DNA of 64,000 nt from Auanema rhodensis. Its lineage: Eukaryota; Nematoda; Chromadorea; Rhabditida; Rhabditidae. The notes under the pieces were generated by a model. The model ran no database searches. It was not told the DNA's origin and saw nothing but the letters and a program-made list of their open reading frames with translations. The stretch spans positions 1-64,000 of the forward strand of contig CAXKVF010000094.1 in assembly GCA_964057225.1 (NCBI GenBank). The letters run 5' to 3'. Both the position numbers and the translations under genes were made by a program. Positions 28,401-38,831 of the stretch are shown piece by piece (position 1 is the first letter of the stretch; each line of letters starts with the position of its first letter).

Positions 28401-31370
28401 GTTTTTAGACTAATATGGACATGGGGAATCTAATTTTGAAAACCGCATCTCTTTATCTTTCACGTGAAGCGAGTTACATACCAAGTGCACATCACGTGTA
28501 CATTTAATTAGCATAAATTAAAGTTCACGTAAATTTCAAAGTCATGGTTACCATGCACCAATATCAATAAAAATTTGTTTTTAGACTAATATGGACATGG
28601 GGAATCTAATTTTGAAAACCGCATCTCTTTATCTTTCACGTGAAGCGAGTTACATACCAAGTGCACATCACGTGTACATTTAATTAGCATAAATTAAAGT
28701 TCACGTAAATTTCAAAGTCATGGTTACCATGAACCAATATCAATAAAAATTTGTTTTTAGACTAATATGGACATGGGGAATCTAATTTTGAAAACCGCAT
28801 CTCTTTATCTTTCACGTGAAGCGAGTTACATACCAAGTGCACATCACGTGTACATTTAATTAGCATAAATTAAAGTTCACGTAAATTTCAAAGTCATGGT
28901 TACCATGCACCAATATCAATAAAAATTTGTTTTTAGACTAATATGGACATGGGGAATCTAATTTTGAAAACCGCATCTCTTTATCTTTCACGTGAAGCGA
29001 GTTACATACCAAGTGCACATCACGTGTACATTTAATTAGCATAAATTAAAGTTCACGTAAATTTCAAAGTCATGGTTACCATGCACCAATATCAATAAAA
29101 ATTTGTTTTTAGACTAATATGGACATGGGGAATCTAATTTTGAAAACCGCATCTCTTTATCTTTCACGTGAAGCGAGTTACATACCAAGTGCACATCACG
29201 TGTACATTTAATTAGCATAAATTAAAGTTCACGTAAATTTCAAAGTCATGGTTACCATGAACCAATATCAATACAAATTTGTTTTTAGACTAATATGGAC
29301 ATGGGGAATCTAATTTTGAAAACCGCATCTCTTTATCTTTCACGTGAAGCGAGTTACATACCAAGTGCACATCACGTGTACATTTAATTAGCATAAATTA
29401 AAGTTCACGTAAATTTCAAAGTCATGGTTACCATGCACCAATATCAATAAAAATTTGTTTTTAGACTAATATGGACATGGGGAATCTAATTTTGAAAACC
29501 GCATCTCTTTATCTTTCACGTGAAGCGAGTTACATACCAAGTGCACATCACGTGTACATTTAATTAGCATAAATTAAAGTTCACGTAAATTTCAAAGTCA
29601 TGGTTACCATGAACCAATATCAATAAAAATTTGTTTTTAGACTAATATGGACATGGGGAATCTAATTTTGAAAACCGCATCTCTTTATCTTTCACGTGAA
29701 GCGAGTTACATACCAAGTGCACATCACGTGTACATTTAATTAGCATAAATTAAAGTTCACGTAAAATTCAAAGTCATGGTTACCATGCACCAATATCAAT
29801 AAAAATTTGTTTTTAGACTAATATGGACATGGGGAATCTAATTTTGAAAACCGCATCTCTTTATCTTTCACGTGAAGCGAGTTACATACCAAGTGCACAT
29901 CACGTGTACATTTAATCAGCATAAATTAAAGTTCACGTAAATTTCAAAGTCATGGTTACCATGCACCAATATCAATAAAAATTTGTTTTTAGACTAATAT
30001 GGACATGGGGAATCTAATTTTGAAAACCGCATCTCTTTATCTTTCACGTGAAGCGAGTTACATACCAAGTGCACATCACGTGTACATTTAATTAGCATAA
30101 ATTAAAGTTCACGTAAATTTCAAAGTCATGGTTACCATGAACCAATATCAATAAAAATTTGTTTTTAGACTAATATAGACATGGGGAATCTAATTTTGAA
30201 AACCGCATCTCTTTATCTTTCACGTGAAGCGAGTTACATACCAAGTGCACATCACGTGTACATTTAATTAGCATAAATTAAAGTTCACGTAAATTTCAAA
30301 GTCATGGTTACCATGCACCAATATCAATAAAAATTTGTTTTTAGACTAATATGGACATGGGGAATCTAATTTTGAAAACCGCATCTCTTTATCTTTCACG
30401 TGAAGCGAGTTACATACCAAGTGCACATCACGTGTACATTTAATTAGCATAAATTAAAGTTCACGTAAATTTCAAAGTCATGGTTACCATGAACCAATAT
30501 CAATAAAAATTTGTTTTTAGACTAATATGGACATGGGGAATCTAATTTTGAAAACCGCATCTCTTTATCTTTCACGTGAAGCGAGTTACATACCAAGTGC
30601 ACATCACGTGTACATTTAATCAGCATAAATTAAAGTTCACGTAAATTTCAAAGTCATGGTTACCATGCACCAATATCAATAAAAATTTGTTTTTAGACTA
30701 ATATGGACATGGGGAATCTAATTTTGAAAACCGCATCTCTTTATCTTTCACGTGAAGCGAGTTACATACCAAGTGCACATCACGTGTACATTTAATTAGC
30801 ATAAATTAAAGTTCACGTAAATTTCAAAGTCATGGTTACCATGCACCAATATCAATAAAAATTTGTTTTTAGACTAATATGGACATGGGGAATCTAATTT
30901 TGAAAACCGCATCTCTTTATCTTTCACGTGAAGCGAGTTACATACCAAGTGCACATCACGTGTACATTTAATTAGCATAAATTAAAGTTCACGTAAATTT
31001 CAAAGTCATGGTTACCATGCACCAATATCAATAAAAATTCGTTTTTAGACTAATATGGACATGGGGAATCTAATTTTGAAAACCGCATCTCTTTATCTTT
31101 CACGTGAAGCGAGTTACATACCAAGTGCACATCACGTGTACATTTAATTAGCATAAATTAAAGTTCACGTAAATTTCAAAGTCATGGTTACCATGAACCA
31201 ATATCAATAAAAATTTGTTTTTAGACTAATATGGACATGGGGAATCTAATTTTGAAAACCGCATCTCTTTATCTTTCACGTGAAGCGAGTTACATACCAA
31301 GTGCACATCACGTGTACATTTAATTAGCATAAATTAAAGTTCACGTAAATTTCAAAGTCATGGTTACCAT

Positions 31371-34300
31371 GAAGCAATATCAATAAAAATTTGTTTTTAG
31401 ACTAATATGGACATGGGGAATCTAATTTTGAAAACCGCATCTCTTTATCTTTCACGTGAAGCGAGTTACATACCAAGTGCACATCACGTGTACATTTAAT
31501 TAGCATAAATTAAAGTTCACGTAAATTTCAAAGTCATGGTTACCATGAACCAATATCAATAAAAATTTGTTTTTAGACTAATATGGACATGGGGAATCTA
31601 ATTTTGAAAACCGCATCTCTTTATCTTTCACGTGAAGCGAGTTACATACCAAGTGCACATCACGTGTACATTTAATTAGCATAAATTAAAGTTCACGTAA
31701 AATTCAAAGTCATGGTTACCATGCACCAATATCAATAAAAATTTGTTTTTAGACTAATATGGACATGGGGAATCTAATTTTGAAAACCGCATCTCTTTAT
31801 CTTTTACGTGAAGCGAGTTACATACCAAGTGCACATCACGTGTACATTTAATTAGCATAAATTAAAGTTCACGTAAATTTCAAAGTCATGGTTACCATGA
31901 ACCAATATCAATAAAAATTTGTTTTTAGACTAATATGGACATGGGGAATCTAATTGTGAAAACCGCATCTCTTTATCTTTCACGTGAAGCGAGTTACATA
32001 CCAAGTGCACATCACGTGTACATTTAATTAGCATAAATTAAAGTTCACGTAAATTTCAAAGTCATGGTTACCATGAACCAATATCAATAAAAATTTGTTT
32101 TTAGACTAATATGGACATGGGGAATCTAATTTTGAAAACCGCATCTCTTTATCTTTCACGTGAAGCGAGTTACATACCAAGTGCACATCACGTGTACATT
32201 TAATTAGCATAAATTAAAGTTCACGTAAATTTCAAAGTCATGGTTACCATGAACCAATATCAATAAAAATTTGTTTTTAGACTAATATGGACATGGGGAA
32301 TCTAATTGTGAAAACCGCATCTCTTTATCTTTTACGTGAAGCGAGTTACATACCAAGTGCACATCACGTGTACATTTAATTAGCATAAATTAAAGTTCAC
32401 GTAAATTTCAAAGTCATGGTTACCATGAACCAATATCAATAAAAATTTGTTTTTAGACTAATATGGACATGGGGAATCTAATTTTGAAAACCGCATCTCT
32501 TTATCTTTCACGTGAAGCGAGTTACATACCAAGTGCACATCACGTGTACATTTAATCAGCATAAATTAAAGTTCACGTAAATTTCAAAGTCATGGTTACC
32601 ATGCACCAATATCAATAAAAATTTGTTTTTAGACTAATATGGACATGGGGAATCTAATTTTGAAAACCGCATCTCTTTATCTTTCACGTGAAGCGAGTTA
32701 CATACCAAGTGCACATCACGTGTACATTTAATTAGCATAAATTAAAGTTCACGTAAATTTCAAAGTCATGGTTACCATGAACCAATATCAATAAAAATTT
32801 GTTTTTAGACTAATATGGACATGGGGAATCTAATTTTGAAAACCGCATCTCTTTATCTTTCACGTGAAGCGAGTTACATACCAAGTGCACATCACGTGTA
32901 CATTTAATTAGCATAAATTAAAGTTCACGTAAATTTCAAAGTCATGGTTACCATGCACCAATATCAATAAAAATTTGTTTTTAGACTAATATGGACATGG
33001 GGGATCTAATTTTGAAAACCGCATCTCTTTATCTTTCACGTGAAGCGAGTTACATACCAAGTGCACATCACGTGTACATTTAATTAGCATAAATTAAAGT
33101 TCACGTAAATTTCAAAGTCATGGTTACCATGAACCAATATCAATAAAAATTTGTTTTTAGACTAATATGGACATGGGGAATCTAATTTTGAAAACCGCAT
33201 CTCTTTATCTTTCACGTGAAGCGAGTTACATACCAAGTGCACATCACGTGTACATTTAATTAGCATAAATTAAAGTTCACGTAAATTTCAAAGTCATGGT
33301 TACCATGCACCAATATCAATAAAAATTTGTTTTTAGACTAATATGGACATGGGGAATCTAATTTTGAAAACCGCATCTCTTTATCTTTTACGTGAAGCGA
33401 GTTACATACCAAGTGCACATCACGTGTACATTTAATTAGCATAAATTAAAGTTCACGTAAATTTCAAAGTCATGGTTACCATGAACCAATATCAATAAAA
33501 ATTTGTTTTTAGACTAATATGGACATGGGGAATCTAATTTTGAAAACCGCATCTCTTTATCTTTCACGTGAAGCGAGTTACATACCAAGTGCACATCACG
33601 TGTACATTTAATCAGCATAAATTAAAGTTCACGTAAATTTCAAAGTCATGGTTACCATGCACCAATATCAATAAAAATTTGTTTTTAGACTAATATGGAC
33701 ATGGGGAATCTAATTTTGAAAACCGCATCTCTTTATCTTTCACGTGAAGCGAGTTACATACCAAGTGCACATCACGTGTACATTTAATCAGCATAAATTA
33801 AAGTTCACGTAAATTTCAAAGTCATGGTTACCATGCACCAATATCAATAAAAATTTGTTTTTAGACTAATATGGACATGGGGAATCTAATTTTGAAAACC
33901 GCATCTCTTTATCTTTCACGTGAAGCGAGTTACATACCAAGTGCACATCACGTGTACATTTAATTAGCATAAATTAAAGTTCACGTAAATTTCAAAGTCA
34001 TGGTTACCATGCACCAATATCAATAAAAATTTGTTTTTAGACTAATATGGACATGGGGAATCTAATTTTGAAAACCGCATCTCTTTATCTTTCACGTGAA
34101 GCGAGTTACATACCAAGTGCACATCACGTGTACATTTAATTAGCATAAATTAAAGTTCACGTAAATTTCAAAGTCATGGTTACCATGCACCAATATCAAT
34201 AAAAATTTGTTTTTAGACTAATATGGACATGGGGAATCTAATTTTGAAAACCGCATCTCTTTATCTTTTACGTGAAGCGAGTTACATACCAAGTGCACAT

Positions 34301-35533
34301 CACGTGTACATTTAATTAGCATAAATTAAAGTTCACGTAAATTTCAAAGTCATGGTTACCATGAACCAATATCAATAAAAATTTGTTTTTAGACTAATAT
34401 GGACATGGGGAATCTAATTTTGAAAACCGCATCTCTTTATCTTTCACGTGAAGCGAGTTACATACCAAGTGCACATCACGTGTACATTTAATTAGCATAA
34501 ATTAAAGTTCACGTAAATTTCAAAGTCATGGTTACCATGAACCAATATCAATAAAAATTTGTTTTTAGACTAATATGGACATGGGGAATCTAATTTTGAA
34601 AACCGCATCTCTTTATCTTTCACGTGAAGCGAGTTACATACCAAGTGCACATCACGTGTACATTTAATTAGCATAAATTAAAGTTCACGTAAATTTCAAA
34701 GTCATGGTTACCATGCACCAATATCAATAAAAATTTGTTTTTAGACTAATATGGACATGGGGAATCTAATTTTGAAAACCGCATCTCTTTATCTTTCACG
34801 TGAAGCGAGTTACATACCAAGTGCACATCACGTGTACATTTAATTAGCATAAATTAAAGTTCACGTAAATTTCAAAGTCATGGTTACCATGAACCAATAT
34901 CAATAAAAATTTGTTTTTAGACTAATATGGACATGGGGAATCTAATTTTGAAAACCGCATCTCTTTATCTTTCACGTGAAGCGAGTTACATACCAAGTGC
35001 ACATCACGTGTACATTTAATCAGCATAAATTAAAGTTCACGTAAATTTCAAAGTCATGGTTACCATGCACCAATATCAATAAAAATTTGTTTTTAGACTA
35101 ATATGGACATGGGGAATCTAATTTTGAAAACCGCATCTCTTTATCTTTCACGTGAAGCGAGTTACATACCAAGTGCACATCACGTGTACATTTAATTAGC
35201 ATAAATTAAAGTTCACGTAAATTTCAAAGTCATGGTTACCATGCACCAATATCAATAAAAATTTGTTTTTAGACTAATATGGACATGGGGAATCTAATTT
35301 TAAAAACCGCATCTCTTTATCTTTCACGTGAAGCGAGTTACATACCAAGTGCACATCACGTGTACATTTAATTAGCATAAATTAAAGTTCACGTAAATTT
35401 CAAAGTCATGGTTACCATGCACCAATATCAATAAAAATTCGTTTTTAGACTAATATGGACATGGGGAATCTAATTTTGAAAACCGCATCTCTTTATCTTT
35501 CACGTGAAGCGAGTTACATACCAAGTGCACATC
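31371..35533. repeat. 25-monomer higher-order repeat, first copy, cut by the retrotransposon
   Basis: The variant order beginning with GAAGC at 31371 (then AACC, CACC with TTTTACGTG, AACC with AATTGTG, AACC, AACC with AATTGTG and TTTTACGTG) recurs after the element from 47846. Once the 12,071-bp element and its 4-bp target duplication are removed, the two starts are 4400 bp apart, exactly 25 monomers. The element therefore sits within a higher-order repeat whose sister copy lacks it, so the insertion came after that duplication. Confidence 0.75.
35530..35533. repeat. target site duplication, left copy (CATC)
   Basis: CATC ends the left satellite flank and is repeated directly after the right LTR. 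The uninterrupted monomer reads GTGCACATCACGTG, so the element entered after monomer base 160, beside an E-box. A 4-bp duplication is usual for Ty3/gypsy integrases. Confidence 0.93.
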
Positions 35534-35551
35534 CGTTCCATTCGGAGACTC

Positions 35552-35558
35552 TATATAT
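35552..35558 (+). promoter_or_regulatory. candidate TATA box in 5' LTR
   Basis: TATATAT lies 18 bp inside the LTR and is the only TATA-like run between the LTR start and the polyadenylation signal. In AT-rich DNA this is weak evidence. If used, transcription would start near 35580-35590. Confidence 0.35.
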
Positions 35559-35764
35559 GTAACTGCAGGGTTAGAGCCAGACCGACTAGAGGAATGAGGA
35601 ATGGCACCGCCTTCCCTCATGCCCCTATTCGGGAGTTCGCCCCTTTGCAAGCCCATGGACGGTTTGCATCTAACTTAGTTAATCTTATATATTAGTCTTT
35701 GTCTTGTAAATGTAGTTTACTTTATACTTGTGTTATTGTATTGTAATGATATTGTATTGTGTAT

Positions 35765-35770
35765 AATAAA
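35765..35770 (+). terminator. AATAAA polyadenylation signal in 5' LTR
   Basis: Canonical hexamer followed by a T-rich stretch. The equivalent hexamer in the 3' LTR (47470-47475) would end the genomic RNA. In the 5' copy it must be skipped for full-length transcription, unless the start site lies after it. Confidence 0.6.
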
Positions 35771-35848
35771 CCTATATATTTCCTTATCTTATGTAATCCT
35801 TATGCTCTGTTTCCATACCGCTACACTTATGGAATACTATACGCGTAG

Positions 35849-35875
35849 TTGAGCAGACTACAATGGTCTGTTCAA
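35849..35875 (+). other. LTR hairpin near the U5 end
   Basis: Arms TTGAGCAGAC and GTCTGTTCAA pair over 10 bp with one G-U pair, around a 7-nt loop (TACAATG). The same hairpin is at 47554-47580. It lies 24 bp from the LTR end and 25 nt before the primer binding site, where retroelement RNAs often fold for primer annealing or packaging. Function is inferred only. Confidence 0.5.
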
Positions 35876-35899
35876 TATACGTAGGAGCATAATGGAACG

Positions 35900-35912
35900 T
35901 GGAGGTTCCACC
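35900..35912 (+). other. primer binding site, tRNA-Gln type
   Basis: TGGAGGTTCCACC starts immediately after the 5' LTR. It is complementary to a 13-nt tRNA 3' end formed by CCA, a discriminator U and an acceptor strand pairing with GGUUCCA. Animal tRNA-Gln starts GGUUCCA, so minus-strand DNA synthesis is probably primed by tRNA-Gln. After 13 nt the match to the usual tRNA-Gln T-arm breaks down. The position confirms the LTR boundary. Confidence 0.8.
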
Positions 35913-36853
35913 TCGAACTCATTTTTGTCGCAAAAACTCGCATAAAAAGTCCATATTTTGATATCTAAATTAAAACTTCCTCCACGGTTAGCAACATAAT
36001 GAGGGCGCCAACTTGTATAAGGTGCAGGTACAAGGGATCTCTCTTTTAGAGAGCTAGGACTATATAATTTTGAAATTTCACCCGCTGTCCCCACTCATAA
36101 AACCGTCTGAGTGTCCACCCTTATAATACCGTATCCTGCACCGCTTCTCTTGCATTTTTTTTTGAGGACGTTTGGATCGAAATAGGGGACAATTTCACCA
36201 AACGAAATTTTGATTACATTATTATTTGGCAACGAGGAGTTAGAATGAAATTTTGAAAGCGCACAAAGTTTAATATTTTATTGTGGTCAGGACTAGAGAT
36301 TTGAAAGTTAAATTCAGGCGTAAAAGAGCATGCTAACTAAATATTTTTGCGGGAGCCGTTATTCGGTTTTTATTTTTTTTTGATTGTGAGAATAGACCAC
36401 ACTAGTCCGAAAAATCCTGGCACAAATTTTATTGCCTGTCAGGTCATTTTGGCGAAAGCACATGGGCTACGGATGTTTTCTTCTCCGTAGAATGTGTCAC
36501 CTTCCTCAGCTCATTTTTGTTGCTAACATCATAAGATATTCCCACACACCTACCGTAGTATTCATATTGTAATATTCTATAAATTAGTACAATGGTTTAA
36601 AGAAAAATTGCGTTTTATAAACGAGCTTTGGTCTCAGTCCATTAGTAAAATGAGCAATCTTTTTAAATATTCTCGGAATCTCATTAGCATGCCAAAATCA
36701 TTCCGAAAAAGAATCGCCCACGGCTTTTAATAATCAACGTGCACATGAGCCATTTTCCCAAGGCGCACGCACTCCTTCTTTATTAATAAGCTCGACCAAA
36801 GTTTGTGTTATGGAAAAAAAAAGAGAGAGAGAACAAATGAGTGAAATTAAGTA
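35913..36853 (+). other. 5' leader, no gene seen
   Basis: About 940 bp of AT-rich sequence between the primer binding site and the 3' end of the antisense gene. It has several short sense AUG frames, for example 36645-36728, which encodes 27 residues rich in basic amino acids, but none is long or recognisable. A minus-strand frame of 78 codons at 35858-36094 runs across the LTR edge and primer site and is probably chance. Packaging signals and any spliced leader exon of the sense gene would be expected here but cannot be placed. Confidence 0.6.
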
Positions 36854-36859
36854 TTTATT
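36854..36859 (-). terminator. AATAAA signal of the antisense gene
   Basis: On the minus strand AATAAA starts 16 nt after the antisense stop codon, the distance expected for a very short 3' untranslated region. This supports a real antisense transcription unit. Confidence 0.6.
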
Positions 36860-36875
36860 ATATATGAAACAATTG

Positions 36876-37472
36876 TTAAAAGCCCCATTTAAAATGCAAC
36901 TGTCTCACAAATTCTATAGGCTGTGAGATGGGCTCATTGCTAGGCTCTAAATACTGCGAATACACTGAATCCGCAGAGGTCCTTAGCAATAAGCCCATAG
37001 GAGACTGTTCATAAAACAAATAAATTTTAAACAAAATTTTAGACATATAATCATAAAAATCATGAGGCTTATGCTCATACCAATTCCAAGGGGATGCGAT
37101 TAAATTGGGGTTTTCATACCAATGCGCACACAAATCGGTGAGGCACCATCGCCCAATAGCTGCAACCTCATCCGCTATTTCTTGCATTAGGGAGAAATTC
37201 ACTAATCCCCTCCCCAGATAATGCATTTTTAAATCCTCGATAAACTAAAATTTTTTTTTATTATTATTAATATAACATGTTTCTTTGTTTTAACCAACCA
37301 TCTTAATCATGTCTGGGTGAGGCCTATAAGCTAACACTTCGTCTTGATCATACAAGACGAGGTCAGCGTACAGCTTTCTCAAGACAAAAGTCATTCCCGA
37401 TAGACCTTCATAAGCCATTCTTTGATTTTTTTTTCCTTCTTCAGCTCTACAAATATAAAGAATCTTATGCAT
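36876..37472 (-). CDS. antisense two-exon gene in the leader, unknown protein of about 180 residues
   Basis: On the minus strand, exon 1 (37472-37299, 58 codons) opens with ATG CAT AAG and ends after codon ATG at a GTTGGT donor. A 54-bp intron (37298-37245) ends in ATTTTAG. Exon 2 (37244-36876) starts TTT ATC GAG in the same frame and runs to a stop. Unspliced, exon 1 would stop two codons into the intron. The product is about 180 residues, rich in Tyr, Leu, Met and Trp, with a basic patch early (GKKNQR) and an aromatic stretch (PWNWYEHKPHDFYDY). No signal peptide, cysteine array or known motif was seen. A TTTTCAG motif 20 nt before the ATG and AATAAA after the stop make a compact cassette. 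It lies wholly between LTR and gag, opposite to the element's genes. It could be a regulator of the element, as antisense genes are in some retroviruses and plant retrotransposons, or a captured host gene. Function is unknown. Confidence 0.6.
37245..37298 (-). other. predicted 54-bp intron of the antisense gene
   Basis: Minus strand GTTGGTTAAAAC...AAATTTTAG, phase 0, AT-rich, with an in-frame stop (TAA) at its start. Removal joins two open frames without a shift. Length and the T-rich acceptor are typical of nematode introns. RNA evidence is needed. Confidence 0.6.
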
Positions 37473-37492
37473 AAAAAGGGGACATAAAACGA

Positions 37493-37500
37493 CTGAAAAT
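37493..37500 (-). promoter_or_regulatory. splice-acceptor-like ATTTTCAG before the antisense ATG
   Basis: Minus strand ATTTTCAG ends 20 nt before the antisense start codon. In nematodes such a site close to an ATG is typical for spliced-leader addition. It could also be the acceptor of an upstream exon, since the frame stays open from here to the ATG. Confidence 0.45.
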
Positions 37501-37832
37501 CTCTCTCATACTTTCAAGAATTCAATTAGAGTAAAGTATTAAGATTGAGGCTGGAAAGAGCGAAGACCAACAAAATTTATAATTGATGAACATCTGTGAA
37601 AAAGAATAAAGAAAAGAGAATACGGTAGATAGGCGGAGCCAGATCTCAGGCCAAGATTTTAAAACTCTTTCTCATCTAATAACGATTCTCGGCGAAAGAC
37701 GCCACGTCTCAATCTTCAAACTTTTCTTACTTTTCCCTATAACCGACCTGAATTTCTTGTCACTCATTCAACGTCAACATCCCCCATATAACGAAACACT
37801 CGCGGTTTTTCCAAACCAAGAGTGATTCCAAA
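37501..37832 (+). other. region between the antisense gene and gag
   Basis: About 330 bp between the divergent antisense gene and the main frame, so it may hold a promoter for the antisense gene. The sense frame of gag is open from 37752 (after TGA at 37749-37751) but contains no ATG before 37833. A pyrimidine-rich stretch followed by CCAAACCAAG at 37806-37820 could be a 3' splice site bringing in an upstream start exon. One short uORF (ATG AAC ATC TGT) begins near 37587. Confidence 0.4.
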
Positions 37833-38831
37833 GTGGCACGAAGATACTCTTCGGCCGTCCCTGCTCTATACCCTTCTGAGTCCAGTGACGACATCGCAGT
37901 CGCCAGTCGAACCAGAAGCCGCACTCGACTCCTCAGTGTTCAGATTGAAGAGCCTGAACAAGAGGTAAAACCCAAAGTCGAGAAAACCTTCATTCCTCGA
38001 GAAGGCACGTATTCACCTCCGGACAACACCGAGGAGGACCCTGATTTCTATATTCAGGACTACAATATTCAAACTTCAGCTTCAACTCCAAAGGTACACT
38101 CTTTTAAAAGTAATAAAAAGATTCAAAAAATTCAAAAACCAAAACAAATAACCTCTAATACTTCACCAGCCACCCCCCACCTAAACTTATCAACTTTATC
38201 AGTTAATACTGATAACGATCTTTCATCTTCTTTTGAACTAACTCTAACACCGCAGGCATTTTCCACTCCGATAGAAAACTCACAACTTAATAAAACCTCA
38301 TCTCTCACTATTCGCAAATCACCCTTATCAGTTGTCACTGATAAGCTTGATTCGAAAAAGCTTGATTCTAAAAAGATTAATAAAAGAAAAACTAATACAC
38401 CGCGTAGGCGCTCAACCTCTAATAATCCCGTAGAACCAAATCAGGAAATTACCGAAGTTTTGCCCTTATCACTAACTACTGATAAGTTCAAAAGTAAGAA
38501 ATCTTTAACAGCTCGCTTAATAAAAGTTTTGAATTTGTCTCCAGGGGAGGTAACAACAGAACAAGTTGATAACTCTCTTCACGTATCCTCCAACCCAACC
38601 CTTAATAAGTCAGATAGCGCTATACCCAGCTCAAGCGTTTCAATACATTCGACGCCTCAGGCAACGAGTCGAGTTATCAAACTCCCAGGGAAGCGGTTCT
38701 CCTCAGCCGCCCCTACCATTAGTTATCCAACATCTGGTAACTCGAAAAAGGGAGGTAAGAACTTAACGGCGAGAAGCTCAGGCAGTAAAGGGATTACGTC
38801 ATCTCGCACATACCCTGAGGATATACCAACC
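37833..38831 (+). other. N-terminal extension of Gag without AUG
   Basis: 333 codons rich in Ser, Thr, Lys and Asn, probably disordered. It contains three copies of a short motif of the form LS..TD(K/N) (VNTDND, VVTDKLDSKK, LTTDKFKSKK), encoded by near-palindromic DNA. The stretch has no stop codon and keeps a coding-like composition, which argues it is translated. With no AUG, this requires a spliced start exon or a non-AUG start. Gag beginning at Met334 is the alternative. Confidence 0.6.

Larger units (their letters stand above)
1..35533. repeat. 176-bp satellite array, left arm
   Basis: Head-to-tail tandem array of a 176-bp AT-rich monomer. Taking AGCATAAATT as the monomer start, starts fall at 1, 177, 353, 529 and so on to 35374. 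That makes 201 full monomers and 160 bp of the next, which the retrotransposon interrupts. The total phase shift over the arm is only -3 bp, explained by three monomers of 175 bp (GGGG to GGG near 13641, 16808 and 25431). Monomers differ by a few single-base variants such as CATGAACC/CATGCACC/CATGAAGC, CGAG/GGAG, CATCACGTG/CATTACGTG and TTAATTAGC/TTAATCAGC. The spacing of shared variants reveals higher-order repeats. Short open frames inside the array are chance. Size and purity fit a centromeric or heterochromatic satellite, but the sequence cannot prove location or function. Confidence 0.98.
35534..35899 (+). repeat. 5' long terminal repeat (366 bp)
   Basis: By reading, identical to the copy at 47239-47604. 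It starts CGTTCCATT and ends AATGGAACG, a perfect 9-bp terminal inverted repeat, where most LTRs have TG...CA. The boundaries are fixed by the target duplication outside, the primer binding site immediately inside the 5' copy and the polypurine tract before the 3' copy. It holds a TATATAT motif 18 bp from its start, AATAAA at 35765-35770 and a hairpin near its right end. A TATA box so near the edge would mean a very short U3; the transcription start is not determined. Confidence 0.95.

Noticed and set aside
1..35533. Regular repeats like a CRISPR array
   Set aside because: Monomers are contiguous 176-bp units with no unique spacers and no cas genes; it is a satellite.
35450..35695. Short frames on both strands across the satellite/LTR border
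   Set aside because: They join satellite to LTR sequence, and the LTR part recurs at 47170-47361 with a different end. Nothing supports translation.
35858..36094. Minus-strand frame of 78 codons over LTR end and primer binding site
   Set aside because: It overlaps fixed functional sites, has no splice or polyadenylation context like the upstream antisense gene, and no known motif.
36810..36920. Sense frame of 36 codons in the leader
   Set aside because: Too short and low in complexity at its start (poly-A/GA run), and it overlaps the antisense exon.
37833..37835. GTG as the genuine start codon of the polyprotein
   Set aside because: GTG starts are a bacterial habit. In this eukaryotic element it is only the first convenient codon of an open frame, so the start is left unresolved.
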